From NCBI GenBank assembly GCA_023419875.1, contig JAEZXM010000220.1, positions 1 through 25,640 of the forward strand: a DNA stretch of 25,640 nucleotides. Direction: 5' to 3'. The translations under genes and the position numbers were made by a program. Origin of the DNA: Pseudomonadota bacterium (GTDB lineage Bacteria > Myxococcota > Myxococcia > Myxococcales > Anaeromyxobacteraceae). A model generated the notes under the pieces. It searched no databases and was not told where the DNA came from. It saw only the letters and a program-made list of their open reading frames with translations. Positions 1 through 7,401 of the stretch are shown here, piece after piece; positions within the stretch are counted from its first letter, which is position 1; the number at the start of each line of letters is the position of its first letter.

Positions 1-3
1 CAG

Positions 4-113
4 CCCCTCCACGCTGGGTCGCGCGCGAGCCCGCAGGGCGAAGCGCGCCGGGACCCAGCGCAGCAGGGGTGGGGCCCCGCGGGCTCTGCCCGTGGGGCGG
101 GGGCGCAGCCCCC
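4..113. repeat. Cluster of three GC-rich hairpins downstream of glgC
   Basis: The non-coding stretch after the glgC stop folds into stacked inverted repeats. A long nested hairpin runs 4-69: outer arms CCCCT (4-8)/AGGGG (65-69), main arms CGCTGGGTC (12-20)/GACCCAGCG (52-60), inner arms GCGCGC (21-26)/GCGCGC (43-48) and an apical GCCC/GGGC. A second hairpin has arms 74-84 and 88-98 (11 bp with one G.U pair, loop TCT). A third has GGGGGC (99-104)/GCCCCC (108-113) around a 3-nt loop. In glgC's direction the two small hairpins come first after the stop codon and could end transcription, but no T-run follows, so a classical intrinsic terminator is not shown. The element may continue beyond the left edge. 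Confidence 0.55.
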
Positions 114-127
114 GTGAGATGACATGC

Positions 128-1366
128 TCAGCGCGGCGGCTCGATCCGCATCCCCTTGGGGATGATCACGATCCCGCTCTCGGAGACGTGGAACTGGCGG
201 CGGTCCTTGTCGAGGTCGTACCCGATCACCGAGCCCGCCGGGATGTCCACGTGCTTGTCCACGATCGTCCGGCGGATCTTGCAGTGCCGGCCGATGTTCA
301 CGTTCTCGAAGACGATCGAGTCCTCGATGGTCGCGTAGCTGTTCACGCGGACCTTGGGGGAGATGATCGAGTGGTGCACCTCGCCGCCGGAGATGATGCA
401 GCCCTCGGAGATGAGCGAGTCGGTGGCGCGGCCGATGCGGCCCTCGCTCTCCAGGCGGAAGACGAACTTCGCCGGCGGGTAGTTGTACTGGACCGTGTAG
501 ATCGGCCAGTCGTAGTTGTAGAGCGAGAAGATCGGATCGACGGCCACGAGGTCCATGTTGGCCTGGTAGTACGCGTCGATGCTCCCCACGTCGCGCCAGT
601 ACCCGCGCTCGCGCGCCGACTGCCCGGGCACGACGTTGGTCGCGAAGTCGTAGACGAAGACGCGCTTCCGCTCGTACATCGAGGCGACGATCGACTTGCC
701 GAAGTCGTGCTCGCTGTTCGGGTCGCCCGCGTCGCGCACGATCTCCTGCACGAGCGCCTCGGTGGTGAAGAGGTAGTTGCCCATCGAGGCGAGGCAGCGG
801 GTCGGGTTGCCCGGCATCGTCTTCGGGTTCGACTTCGGCTTCTCGACGAAGCCGACCATCCGGCCCTCCGAGTCCACCTCGATGATCCCGAACTCGCCCG
901 CCTCCTCGATCGGCACCGGGATCGCCGCCACCGTGAGGTCGGCCTTGCGGTCGAGGTGGAGGTCGAGCATCTGCCGGACGTCCATCCGGTAGATGTTGTC
1001 CGCGCCGAAGACGAAGAGGTAGTCGGGCTCCTCGTCGGTGATGATGTTCAGGTTCTGGTAGATGGCGTCGGCCGAGCCGGCGAACCACTTCTTCCCGACG
1101 CGCATCTGCGCCGGGACGATCTCGACGTACTGTCCGAGGAGCGCGGTGAGCCGCCAGGCCCGCTGGATGTGCGTGTTGAGCGACTCCGACTTGTACTGCA
1201 CCAGCACCTTCTGCTTGAGGAAGCCGGAGTTCGCCAGGTTCGACAGCACGAAGTCGATGATCCGGTAGCGCCCCCCGAAGGGCACCGCGGGCTTCGCCCG
1301 CTCGCGGGTGAGGGGGTCGAGGCGCCGCCCCTCCCCGCCGGCCAGGATCATGGCGAGCACGTTCAT
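128..1366 (-). CDS. glgC: Glucose-1-phosphate adenylyltransferase (ADP-glucose pyrophosphorylase)
   Basis: It makes ADP-glucose from ATP and glucose-1-phosphate, the committed step of bacterial glycogen synthesis, in the cytoplasm. The 412-residue product is full length for the family (usually about 400-430). The N-terminal nucleotidyltransferase signature LAGGEGRRLDPLTRERAKPA is followed by the FGG-x-YRIIDF-x-LSN stretch (about residues 30-43), and FVFGADNIYRMD lies near residue 130. The C-terminal third is a left-handed beta-helix-like region ending IEPPR. The frame stays open about 55 codons further upstream, but the ATG at 1366 is chosen because homologues begin just before the LAGG loop and GGAG (1374-1377) sits 7 nt upstream. 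No other glycogen gene is visible, so it looks monocistronic here. A promoter-like TTGCCC-17-TAGCAT lies upstream. Identity is secure; allosteric behaviour cannot be read from the sequence. Confidence 0.96.
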   Translation of the reverse strand: MNVLAMILAGGEGRRLDPLTRERAKPAVPFGGRYRIIDFVLSNLANSGFLKQKVLVQYKSESLNTHIQRAWRLTALLGQYVEIVPAQMRVGKKWFAGSADAIYQNLNIITDEEPDYLFVFGADNIYRMDVRQMLDLHLDRKADLTVAAIPVPIEEAGEFGIIEVDSEGRMVGFVEKPKSNPKTMPGNPTRCLASMGNYLFTTEALVQEIVRDAGDPNSEHDFGKSIVASMYERKRVFVYDFATNVVPGQSARERGYWRDVGSIDAYYQANMDLVAVDPIFSLYNYDWPIYTVQYNYPPAKFVFRLESEGRIGRATDSLISEGCIISGGEVHHSIISPKVRVNSYATIEDSIVFENVNIGRHCKIRRTIVDKHVDIPAGSVIGYDLDKDRRQFHVSESGIVIIPKGMRIEPPR

Positions 1367-1404
1367 TCGATGACTCCGGGTGACATGCGACGAACCCCGC
1401 GCCG

Positions 1405-1433
1405 ATGCTACGCACCGGCGGGGGCGTGGGCAA
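1405..1433 (-). promoter_or_regulatory. Putative sigma70-type promoter of glgC
   Basis: On the minus strand TTGCCC (1433-1428) and TAGCAT (1410-1405) are separated by 17 nt. This would start transcription near 1398 and give a roughly 30-nt leader containing GGAG. Both hexamers match the sigma70 consensus at four of six positions. It is a prediction only. The rest of the 202-bp gap 1367-1568 shows nothing else recognisable. Confidence 0.4.
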
Positions 1434-1568
1434 GGAACCGGGCGGCACGGGACGAGACCGACCGCGAACTCGTTCTCAGAGTACGCGCATGCCGACGGAC
1501 GCCTCGCAACCAGCCTTCCGGGGCTCCCCAAGCAAGGTCGGACACCGTCCGCCCGCCGCGCGCGCGCG

Positions 1569-2063
1569 TCAGGAGCGCGACGCGGGACGCAGCGCGGGCG
1601 CGTGCGCCGTTTCGTGCGCGAGCAGCCAGCGTTTCCGCTCGATCCCGCCGCCGTACCCGCCGAGCCTGCCGCCCGCGGTGACGACCCGGTGACACGGGAC
1701 GAGGATCGCGATCGGGTTCTCGTGGTTGGCGCCGCCCACCGCCCTCGCGCCGCCGGGCAGCCCGATCTTCTGGCCGAGCTCGCCGTACGTCCGGACCTCG
1801 CCCCAGGGGATCTCGAGGAGCGCCGCCCAGACGAGCTTCTGGAACGCGGTGCCGCGGAGATCCAGGGTCGGGAGGCGGGGCGCGTGGCCGGCGAAGTAGT
1901 CGGTGAGCGCCTCCTCGGCCGCGGCGAGGTGGGCCCGCGCGCGCGCCGAGACGCCGGCCTGCGCCGCGCCGGGAGCGTCGAAGGAGATCCCGAAGACGCC
2001 CTCGTCCCCCGCCTCCACCGTGAGCGGGCCGAGCGGGGAGCGGAACCGGAGGCGCGCCGTCAT
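1569..2063 (-). CDS. ogt: Methylated-DNA--[protein]-cysteine S-methyltransferase
   Basis: It repairs O6-alkylguanine by moving the alkyl group to its own active-site cysteine, a one-turnover suicide reaction. The product has 164 residues, typical of an Ogt-type single-domain enzyme. The N-terminal RNase-H-like part (1-65) precedes the methyltransferase domain (about 70-152). This contains the winged-helix region TAFQKLVWAALLEIPWGEVR, the recognition helix ARAVGGANHENP with the arginine finger, and the active-site motif ILVPCHRVV with nucleophile Cys124. There is no Ada-type zinc/regulatory domain, so Ogt is preferred over Ada. The start ATG at 2063 overlaps the stop of the upstream deaminase gene as ATGA, so the two are very probably translationally coupled. 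In company with the helicase gene it gives the operon a DNA-repair flavour. Confidence 0.94.
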   Translation of the reverse strand: MTARLRFRSPLGPLTVEAGDEGVFGISFDAPGAAQAGVSARARAHLAAAEEALTDYFAGHAPRLPTLDLRGTAFQKLVWAALLEIPWGEVRTYGELGQKIGLPGGARAVGGANHENPIAILVPCHRVVTAGGRLGGYGGGIERKRWLLAHETAHAPALRPASRS

Positions 2064-3172
2064 CCCGGACCCATCCCGCGGCTCGCGGCCGCGGCCTGGC
2101 CGGCGAAGCGCGACCGCACCTCGGCGATCTCGGCGTTCACCTTCCGGAGCAGGTCGGCCTTCTCGCGGAACGGGAGGAAGGCGCTCTTGAACCCCTGCAC
2201 GACCAGGGTGCAGAGGTCGTCGAGCGAGAAGCCCATTTCCCGGTGCGCGATGAGGAGCTCCTTCGTGCAGGTGGTGTCGGTGATGAGCCGGTTGTCGGTG
2301 TTGACCGAGACGCGCAAGCCGAAGTCGAAGAAGAAGCGGAGCGGGTGGCTCGCGTAGGAGCTCACCGTGCCGGTCTGGAGGTTCGACGACGGGCACATCT
2401 CGAGCGGGATGCGGTGGTCGTTGAGGTAGTTGAGCAGCTCGCCGTTCTCGCGGAGGCGCACGCCGTGGCCGATGCGATGTGCGCCGCAGACGTGGACCGC
2501 CTGGGCGATGGACTCCGGCCCGTACGCCTCGCCCGCGTGGATCGTGACGTTGACGTTGTTGTCGTGGATGAGCTGGACCGCCTCGCGATGGCGTCGCGCG
2601 GGGTGGCCCTCCTCCGCGCCGGCGAGGTCGAACCCGACGACGCCCTTGCCCTTGTAGGCGACGGCGAGCTCCGCCAGCCGCACGGAGGTCTGCGGATCGG
2701 CGTGGCGGATCCCGCAGACGATCACGTTCGAGCGGATGCCCGTCTCGAGCGTCGCGTCGCGGAGCCCGAGCAGCACCGCGTCCACGATCGTCGTGGGCTT
2801 GAGGCCCTGCCGCGTGTGGAGCACCGGCGCGTACCGCACCTCGAGGTAGCGGACGTTCTCCGCGGCGCAGTCGATCGCCAGCTCGTACGCGGCGCGGTAG
2901 AGGGCCTCCTCCGTCTGGAGCACCTCGAGCGTCACGTCGAAGGCGGTGAGGTAGTCCTCGAGCGAGGTGCACGTCTGCCCCATGTGAATGGCGCGCGCGA
3001 GCCCCTCCGGCGTATCGGCGGGGAGGCGCACGCCCTGCTCCTCGGCGAGCTCCAGGATCGTCCCGAGCCGGAGCGAGCCGTCGAGGTGGCAGTGGAGATC
3101 GGTCTTGGGCAGCGCCCGGACCAGGTCCTCGGAGACGGGGGGGGGCGGGCCATGGAGCTCGGGGATGGCCAT
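2060..3172 (-). CDS. add: Adenosine deaminase
   Basis: It hydrolyses adenosine or deoxyadenosine to inosine or deoxyinosine (purine salvage). The 370-residue product is an amidohydrolase TIM barrel with the expected zinc and catalytic residues: KTDLHCHLDGS with metal ligands His27 and His29, HAGEA with His212 and Glu215, RIGHG with His236, CPSSN at 260-264, and NTDN with Asp293. The family often reads TDDP at the last site; TDN occurs in some bacterial adenosine deaminases, so activity is expected, but adenine or aminofutalosine deamination is not excluded. The gene lies 54 bp after the helicase gene and overlaps ogt by 4 bp, suggesting an operon. No Shine-Dalgarno is seen before ATG 3172; instead TAAGAT ends 6 nt before it. 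Confidence 0.9.
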   Translation of the reverse strand: MAIPELHGPPPPVSEDLVRALPKTDLHCHLDGSLRLGTILELAEEQGVRLPADTPEGLARAIHMGQTCTSLEDYLTAFDVTLEVLQTEEALYRAAYELAIDCAAENVRYLEVRYAPVLHTRQGLKPTTIVDAVLLGLRDATLETGIRSNVIVCGIRHADPQTSVRLAELAVAYKGKGVVGFDLAGAEEGHPARRHREAVQLIHDNNVNVTIHAGEAYGPESIAQAVHVCGAHRIGHGVRLRENGELLNYLNDHRIPLEMCPSSNLQTGTVSSYASHPLRFFFDFGLRVSVNTDNRLITDTTCTKELLIAHREMGFSLDDLCTLVVQGFKSAFLPFREKADLLRKVNAEIAEVRSRFAGQAAAASRGMGPG

Positions 3173-3184
3173 GGGAGAATCTTA
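3173..3184 (-). promoter_or_regulatory. -10-like hexamer 6 nt before add start
   Basis: The minus strand reads TAAGAT (3184-3179), TCTCCC, ATG. A -10 box at this distance would place the transcription start at or within 1-2 nt of the start codon (leaderless mRNA). The best -35 is weak: TGGAGC at an 18-nt spacing, three of six matches. add may instead be read through from the helicase gene. Confidence 0.25.
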
Positions 3185-3226
3185 GCGGGTCAGGCGAGAG
3201 GGGCTCCAGCCCACCCGGGCTTCGGG

Positions 3227-5635
3227 TCATCCCGGCGACAGAAACCGCACGAGCACCTTCTTCTCCCCGATATCGAACCGGACGAGCGCCTTGCGATCCG
3301 GCCCTGCGCCCTCGCACCCGAGCACGACCCCCTCGCCGAACCGCTCGTGCAGGACCCGCGCGCCACGGGCGAACGCGAAGCCCGCGCCAGGGCGTTGGTC
3401 GAACGAGTAGTCGATGGTGGGTTCCGACCGCTCGCCCTTCGACAGGCTCAGGGCGAGCGGCTTCTCGTACCCCGCTCGTGCTGAGCTTGTCGAAGCACGA
3501 GCGGGGACATCCGCTTCGTCGCCGTCGAGCTCGATGTGCGGCTCCCCCGGGAGCGCACCCTGGTGGCGCCGCACCAGAGGCGGGCGCGCGCCGCGCGCCG
3601 CGGCCTCCCGCGCCCGCACCTCGCGCGCGATCTCCTCGCCGAAGAGCTCCGGCGGGAGCTCCTGCAGGAAGCGCGAGACCGGCATCTCGCGATACGCGGG
3701 CCCGAGCGCGCCGTACCCGATCCGCCGCCGCGCGAGCGAGAGCGTGAGCCGCTCCTTCGCGCGGGTCATGCCGACGTAGCAGAGGCGCCGCTCCTCGTCG
3801 AGGCTCTCCTCCCGCTCCACCGCGCTCTCCTTCGCCCAGGGCCGCTCGTACGGGAGCGTGCCGTCCTCGACGCCGGCGAGGAAGACGGCGCGGAACTCGA
3901 GCCCCTTCGCGGCGTGCAGGGTCATGAGCGCGACGCGGCCCTCGGGCGTCTCGCCGTCGGCCTCGCCGAGGAGGGCGATCTGCTCGAGGAAGCGGGCGAG
4001 CGGCGGGGGCCGGACCTCCTCCGGATCCCGCGGCGGCGGCTCGCCGAGGAGCGCCTCGTCGAACTCGCGCGCCGCGGCGACGAGCTCGGAGAGGTTCTCG
4101 GCCCGCTCCGCGGCCTCGTCGGTGTGCTGCGCGGCGAGGCTCGAGAGCATGCCGGTCCGGGTGAGCGTCTCCTGCACCGCACCGCCGGCGTCGAGCGAGG
4201 GCACCGCCGCGGCGAGGCCCTCGACCATGCCGTGGAACTCGGAGAGGGCGCGCCGGGCGGCGGGCTTCATGCCCTCGATCCGGTCCGCCTCCGCGATGGC
4301 CGCGAAGAGGGGGATCTGCCGCGCGGCGGCGTGCTCCCGGAGCCGCTCCAGGGTCTTCTCGCCGATGCCGCGGGCGGGCCGGTTCACCACCCGCTCGACG
4401 TCGAGGTCGGAGCTCGGCGCGAGCGCCAGGCGGAGGTACGCCGCGGCATCCTTCACCTCGGCACGATCGTAGAAGCTCGTCCCGCGCACGATGACGTACG
4501 GGATCCGCGCCGCGCGCAGCGCCGCCTCGATCGGCCGGCTCTGGGCGTTCGTCCGGTAGAGGACGGCGATCTCCTCGCCCGGCGTCCCCCGGGCCCGCTC
4601 CTGCGCGACCGCCCGGGCGATCCGCTCGCCCTCGAGCCCCTCATCCTCGCCGACGAGGAGTGCGAGCGGCGCGCCCGGCCCGGCCTCGGTCCAGAGCCGC
4701 TTCTCGCGGCGGCGGCGGGCGTTCGAGATGATCGCGTGCGCCGCGTCGAGGATGGTCCGCGTCGAGCGGTAGTTCTGCTCGAGCTTCACCACCTTGGTGC
4801 CCGGGAAGTCCCGGTCGAAGCCGAGGATGTTCTCGACGTCGGCGCCGCGCCACCGGTAGATGGCCTGGTCGTCGTCGCCCACCACGCAGACGTTCCGCTT
4901 CTCGCCGGTGAGGAGCTGGAGGAGCCGGTACTGCGCGGGGTTCGTGTCCTGGAACTCGTCCACGAGCAGGAACCGGAACCGCCCCGCCCAGCGCGCGCGC
5001 AGCGCCGGGTCCTGCTCGAGCAGCCGCACCGGGAGGACGAGCAGGTCGCCGAAGTCCACCGCCCCCGCGCGGCGCAGCGCCGCCGAGTAGCGGAGGTAGA
5101 GGTCCCTGTCGCGGTCGCCGTCGCGATCGCCGGGGACGACGTGGACCTCGCCGGCGACGAGGCCGCGGTTCTTCCAGGCGTCGATGCGGGAGAGGAGCTC
5201 GCGCGGGGAGAGCGCCTCGTCGGCGCCGGCCTCGGCGAGGATCCCCTTCGCGAGCCGGAGCTGGTCGTCGTCGTCGTAGATCGGGAAGGAGGGCGGAAGC
5301 CCGGCCCGCGCCGCCTCGCGCCGGAGGAACCGGGCGCCGAAGGCGTGGAAGGTCTGGACCCAGAGGTCCGCGGACCTGACCGGACCGAGCAGCTTCTCGA
5401 GCCGCGCCCGCATCTCGCCGGCGGCCTTGTTGGTGAACGTGACCGCGAGGACGTGCCAGGGCATCACCCCGAGCTCGAGCACGAGCCGCGCGATCCGGTG
5501 GACGATGACTCGGGTCTTCCCGCTGCCCGCGCCGGCCAGGACGAGGAGCGGCCCCTCGCCGTGCAGGACCGCCTCGCGCTGGGCGTCGTTGAGGTCGCGG
5601 AGGAGGTCGGCGGGTTCCATCGGGGGATGGAACAT
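3227..5635 (-). CDS. pcrA: UvrD/PcrA-type ATP-dependent 3'-5' DNA helicase
   Basis: A superfamily 1A helicase acting in nucleotide excision and mismatch repair and removal of stalled complexes. All helicase motifs are visible in the 802 residues: Walker A GAGSGKT (35-41), VTFTNKAA, Walker B VDEFQDTNPAQ, GDDDQAIYRWRGA, EQNYRSTRTI, TLHAAKGLEF and YVGMTRAKERL. The end (HERFGEGVVLG... to the stop) resembles the PcrA/UvrD C-terminal Tudor-like RNA-polymerase-binding domain. The linker before it (about residues 710-736) is encoded by two palindromic repeats, see 3428-3506. A short DRDG/DRD repeat lies in the 1B region. The start could be ATG 5635 or ATG 5620 (MEPADLL, closer to homologues); neither has a clear Shine-Dalgarno. 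It is divergent from the RNase J gene across 47 bp and probably heads the pcrA-add-ogt unit. Confidence 0.93.
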   Translation of the reverse strand: MFHPPMEPADLLRDLNDAQREAVLHGEGPLLVLAGAGSGKTRVIVHRIARLVLELGVMPWHVLAVTFTNKAAGEMRARLEKLLGPVRSADLWVQTFHAFGARFLRREAARAGLPPSFPIYDDDDQLRLAKGILAEAGADEALSPRELLSRIDAWKNRGLVAGEVHVVPGDRDGDRDRDLYLRYSAALRRAGAVDFGDLLVLPVRLLEQDPALRARWAGRFRFLLVDEFQDTNPAQYRLLQLLTGEKRNVCVVGDDDQAIYRWRGADVENILGFDRDFPGTKVVKLEQNYRSTRTILDAAHAIISNARRRREKRLWTEAGPGAPLALLVGEDEGLEGERIARAVAQERARGTPGEEIAVLYRTNAQSRPIEAALRAARIPYVIVRGTSFYDRAEVKDAAAYLRLALAPSSDLDVERVVNRPARGIGEKTLERLREHAAARQIPLFAAIAEADRIEGMKPAARRALSEFHGMVEGLAAAVPSLDAGGAVQETLTRTGMLSSLAAQHTDEAAERAENLSELVAAAREFDEALLGEPPPRDPEEVRPPPLARFLEQIALLGEADGETPEGRVALMTLHAAKGLEFRAVFLAGVEDGTLPYERPWAKESAVEREESLDEERRLCYVGMTRAKERLTLSLARRRIGYGALGPAYREMPVSRFLQELPPELFGEEIAREVRAREAAARGARPPLVRRHQGALPGEPHIELDGDEADVPARASTSSARAGYEKPLALSLSKGERSEPTIDYSFDQRPGAGFAFARGARVLHERFGEGVVLGCEGAGPDRKALVRFDIGEKKVLVRFLSPG
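3428..3506. repeat. Pair of oppositely oriented palindromic REP-like repeats inside pcrA
   Basis: The first palindrome has arms CCGCTCGCCC (3428-3437) and GGGCGAGCGG (3451-3460) around the 13-nt loop TTCGACAGGCTCA. The second has arms CCCCGCTCGTGC (3470-3481) and GCACGAGCGGGG (3495-3506) around the 13-nt loop TGAGCTTGTCGAA. The two loops are reverse complements of each other with one mismatch, and the stems are internally perfect but differ between the copies. This is the organisation of a BIME-like unit: two REP-like elements head to head with a 9-nt spacer. It lies in frame and encodes the peptide STSSARAGYEKPLALSLSKG of the helicase linker. Confidence 0.85.
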
Positions 5636-5670
5636 AGTCGATCAGGGCGACGGGGGATGGGCGCGAGGGG

Positions 5671-5682
5671 TAGATTCCGGCC
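5671..5682 (+). promoter_or_regulatory. -10-like hexamer 6 nt before rnj start
   Basis: TAGATT (5671-5676) is followed by CCGGCC and the ATG of the RNase J gene. This would place a transcription start at the start codon. A weak -35 (GCGACG, 18-nt spacing, three of six matches) lies in the 47-bp divergent gap. GAGGGG at 5665-5670 is too far (12 nt) to be a convincing ribosome-binding site. Confidence 0.25.
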
Positions 5683-7335
5683 ATGGCACCCCCGGTCCGC
5701 ATCCTGCCCCTCGGCGGCCTCGGCGAGATCGGCATGAACTGCATGGCCGTCGAGTGCGACGGCCGGATCGCGGTGGTGGACTGCGGGATCCTCTTCCCGA
5801 ACGAGCCCATCGGGGTGGACGTGATCGCGCCGGATCTGTCGTGGCTGCGCGAGCGGCGGGAGCAGGTGGGCGCGGTCTATCTCACCCACGGCCACGAGGA
5901 CCACATCGGTGCGCTGCCGTTCCTGCTGCGCGACGTGGCCGTCCCGGTCTACGGGACGCCGTTCACGCTCGCGCTCCTCCGCCCCCGGCTCGCCGAGGCG
6001 AACGTGCACGCCGACCTGCGCCTCGTGACGCCCGGCGACGAGCGCCCCGCCGGCGAGGCCTCGCCCATCTCCGCCCGCTTCCTCGCGGTGACGCACTCGA
6101 TCCCGGACGCCTGCGGCCTCGCGCTCTCGACGCCCCAGGGCACGATCGTCCACACCGGCGACTTCAAGATCGACGAGACACCCGTCCGCGGGCCGGGGAT
6201 GGACCTCGCGTCGATCCAGGCACTCGGGCGGCGGGGCGTGCGCCTCCTCCTCTCCGACTCCACCAACTCGGAGCGCTCCGGCGTCTCGCTCTCCGAGGCG
6301 CAGGTCGGGCCCGCGCTCGAGGAGGCGTTCGAGGGGGCGCAGGGCCGCGTGTTCGTCGCCTGCTTCGCGAGCAACGTGCACCGGATCCAGGGGATCGTGA
6401 ACGCCGCCCGCGCCTTCGGCCGGCGGATCGCCTTCCTCGGCCGCGCGATGGAGGCGAACGTCGAGATCGCGCAGAATCTCGGCTACCTCGAGCTGCCCGC
6501 CTGGATGCCGGTCTCGAACGCCGAGGCGCGGGCGCTCCCGCCGAAGGAGGTCTGCATCCTCACCACCGGCACCCAGGGCGAGCCCCGGAGCGCGCTCGCC
6601 CGGCTCGCCCGCGGCGAGCACCCGGACCTCGCGGTCTCGCCCGGCGACCTCGTCATCCTCTCCTCCCGGTTCATCCCCGGGAACGAGGTCGCGGTCGGAC
6701 AGGTGGTGAACGATCTGGCGCGGCGCGGGGCCGAGATCGTCTACGAGGGCCTGCGTCCGCTCCACGTCTCGGGCCACGCGCAGGAGGCGGAGCAGCGACG
6801 GGTCATCTCGCTCGCCCGGCCCGACCACTTCGTCCCCATCCACGGCGAGTATCGCCACCTGGCGCGGCACGCCGCCCACGCCGCCGCCGAGGGCGTGCCC
6901 GGCCGCAGCATCGTCACCGACGGGCAGGTGCTCGAGCTCTCGGGCGCCGGCGCGCGCGTGCTCGAGGAGCGCGTCCCGACCGGCCGCGTCTACACTGACC
7001 GTGAGCTCCTCCTCGGCGAGGACATCGGGGCGATGGTGGTCCGGGATCGCCGGCTCCTGTCGGAGGCCGGGCTCTGCATCGTCGTGCTGGCGGTGGAGCG
7101 CGCCACCGGCGCCGTCGTCCGCGGCCCCGAGCTCTTCGCCCGCGGCGTCGCCGCCTTCGAGGGGAACGAGGAGGAGCTCCGCGGCGAGGTGCTCCGCGCG
7201 CTGGAGGAGCTCTCCCCGACCGCCCGCACCTCCGTCGAGGAGGTCCAGGAGACGATCCGCGTCGCCGTCCGGCGCTACTTCCGGAAGACGACCGGCCGGC
7301 GGCCGACGGTGCTGCCGGTGGTGCTGGAGCTGTGA
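5683..7335 (+). CDS. rnj: Ribonuclease J
   Basis: A metallo-beta-lactamase/beta-CASP ribonuclease for mRNA decay and RNA maturation, with 5'-3' exonuclease and endonuclease activity. The 550-residue product begins with the family signature LPLGGLGEIGMN. The metal-binding motif THGHEDHIG contains His69, His71, Asp73 and His74. VVDCGILFP, HTGDFKID, LLLSDSTNSERSG, the beta-CASP segment (about 200-370), and the late HVSGHAQEAE and HFVPIHGEYRHL motifs complete the active site. The final roughly 90 residues form the RNase J C-terminal domain (VEEVQETIRVAVRRYF). Length and order match full-length RNase J. It is divergent from pcrA and convergent with the CreD-like gene, so it is probably transcribed alone. 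Confidence 0.95.
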   Translation: MAPPVRILPLGGLGEIGMNCMAVECDGRIAVVDCGILFPNEPIGVDVIAPDLSWLRERREQVGAVYLTHGHEDHIGALPFLLRDVAVPVYGTPFTLALLRPRLAEANVHADLRLVTPGDERPAGEASPISARFLAVTHSIPDACGLALSTPQGTIVHTGDFKIDETPVRGPGMDLASIQALGRRGVRLLLSDSTNSERSGVSLSEAQVGPALEEAFEGAQGRVFVACFASNVHRIQGIVNAARAFGRRIAFLGRAMEANVEIAQNLGYLELPAWMPVSNAEARALPPKEVCILTTGTQGEPRSALARLARGEHPDLAVSPGDLVILSSRFIPGNEVAVGQVVNDLARRGAEIVYEGLRPLHVSGHAQEAEQRRVISLARPDHFVPIHGEYRHLARHAAHAAAEGVPGRSIVTDGQVLELSGAGARVLEERVPTGRVYTDRELLLGEDIGAMVVRDRRLLSEAGLCIVVLAVERATGAVVRGPELFARGVAAFEGNEEELRGEVLRALEELSPTARTSVEEVQETIRVAVRRYFRKTTGRRPTVLPVVLEL

Positions 7336-7401
7336 ACGGACCGGGCCCGGGCGAGCGACGCGGAGGAGCGCGCCGCCCGCCCGGCCCTTCCCCTCCCCCC
7401 G

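Noticed and set aside
5101..5145. GTCGCGGTC-like short repeats in pcrA as a tandem-repeat locus
   Set aside because: It is only a few imperfect 6-9 bp units giving an Asp/Arg-rich loop; slippage is possible but the signal is too weak to report as a repeat.
7336..7401. Bidirectional terminator between rnj and the CreD-like gene
   Set aside because: The GC-rich arms are imperfect and spaced by a long loop, with no T-run on either strand.
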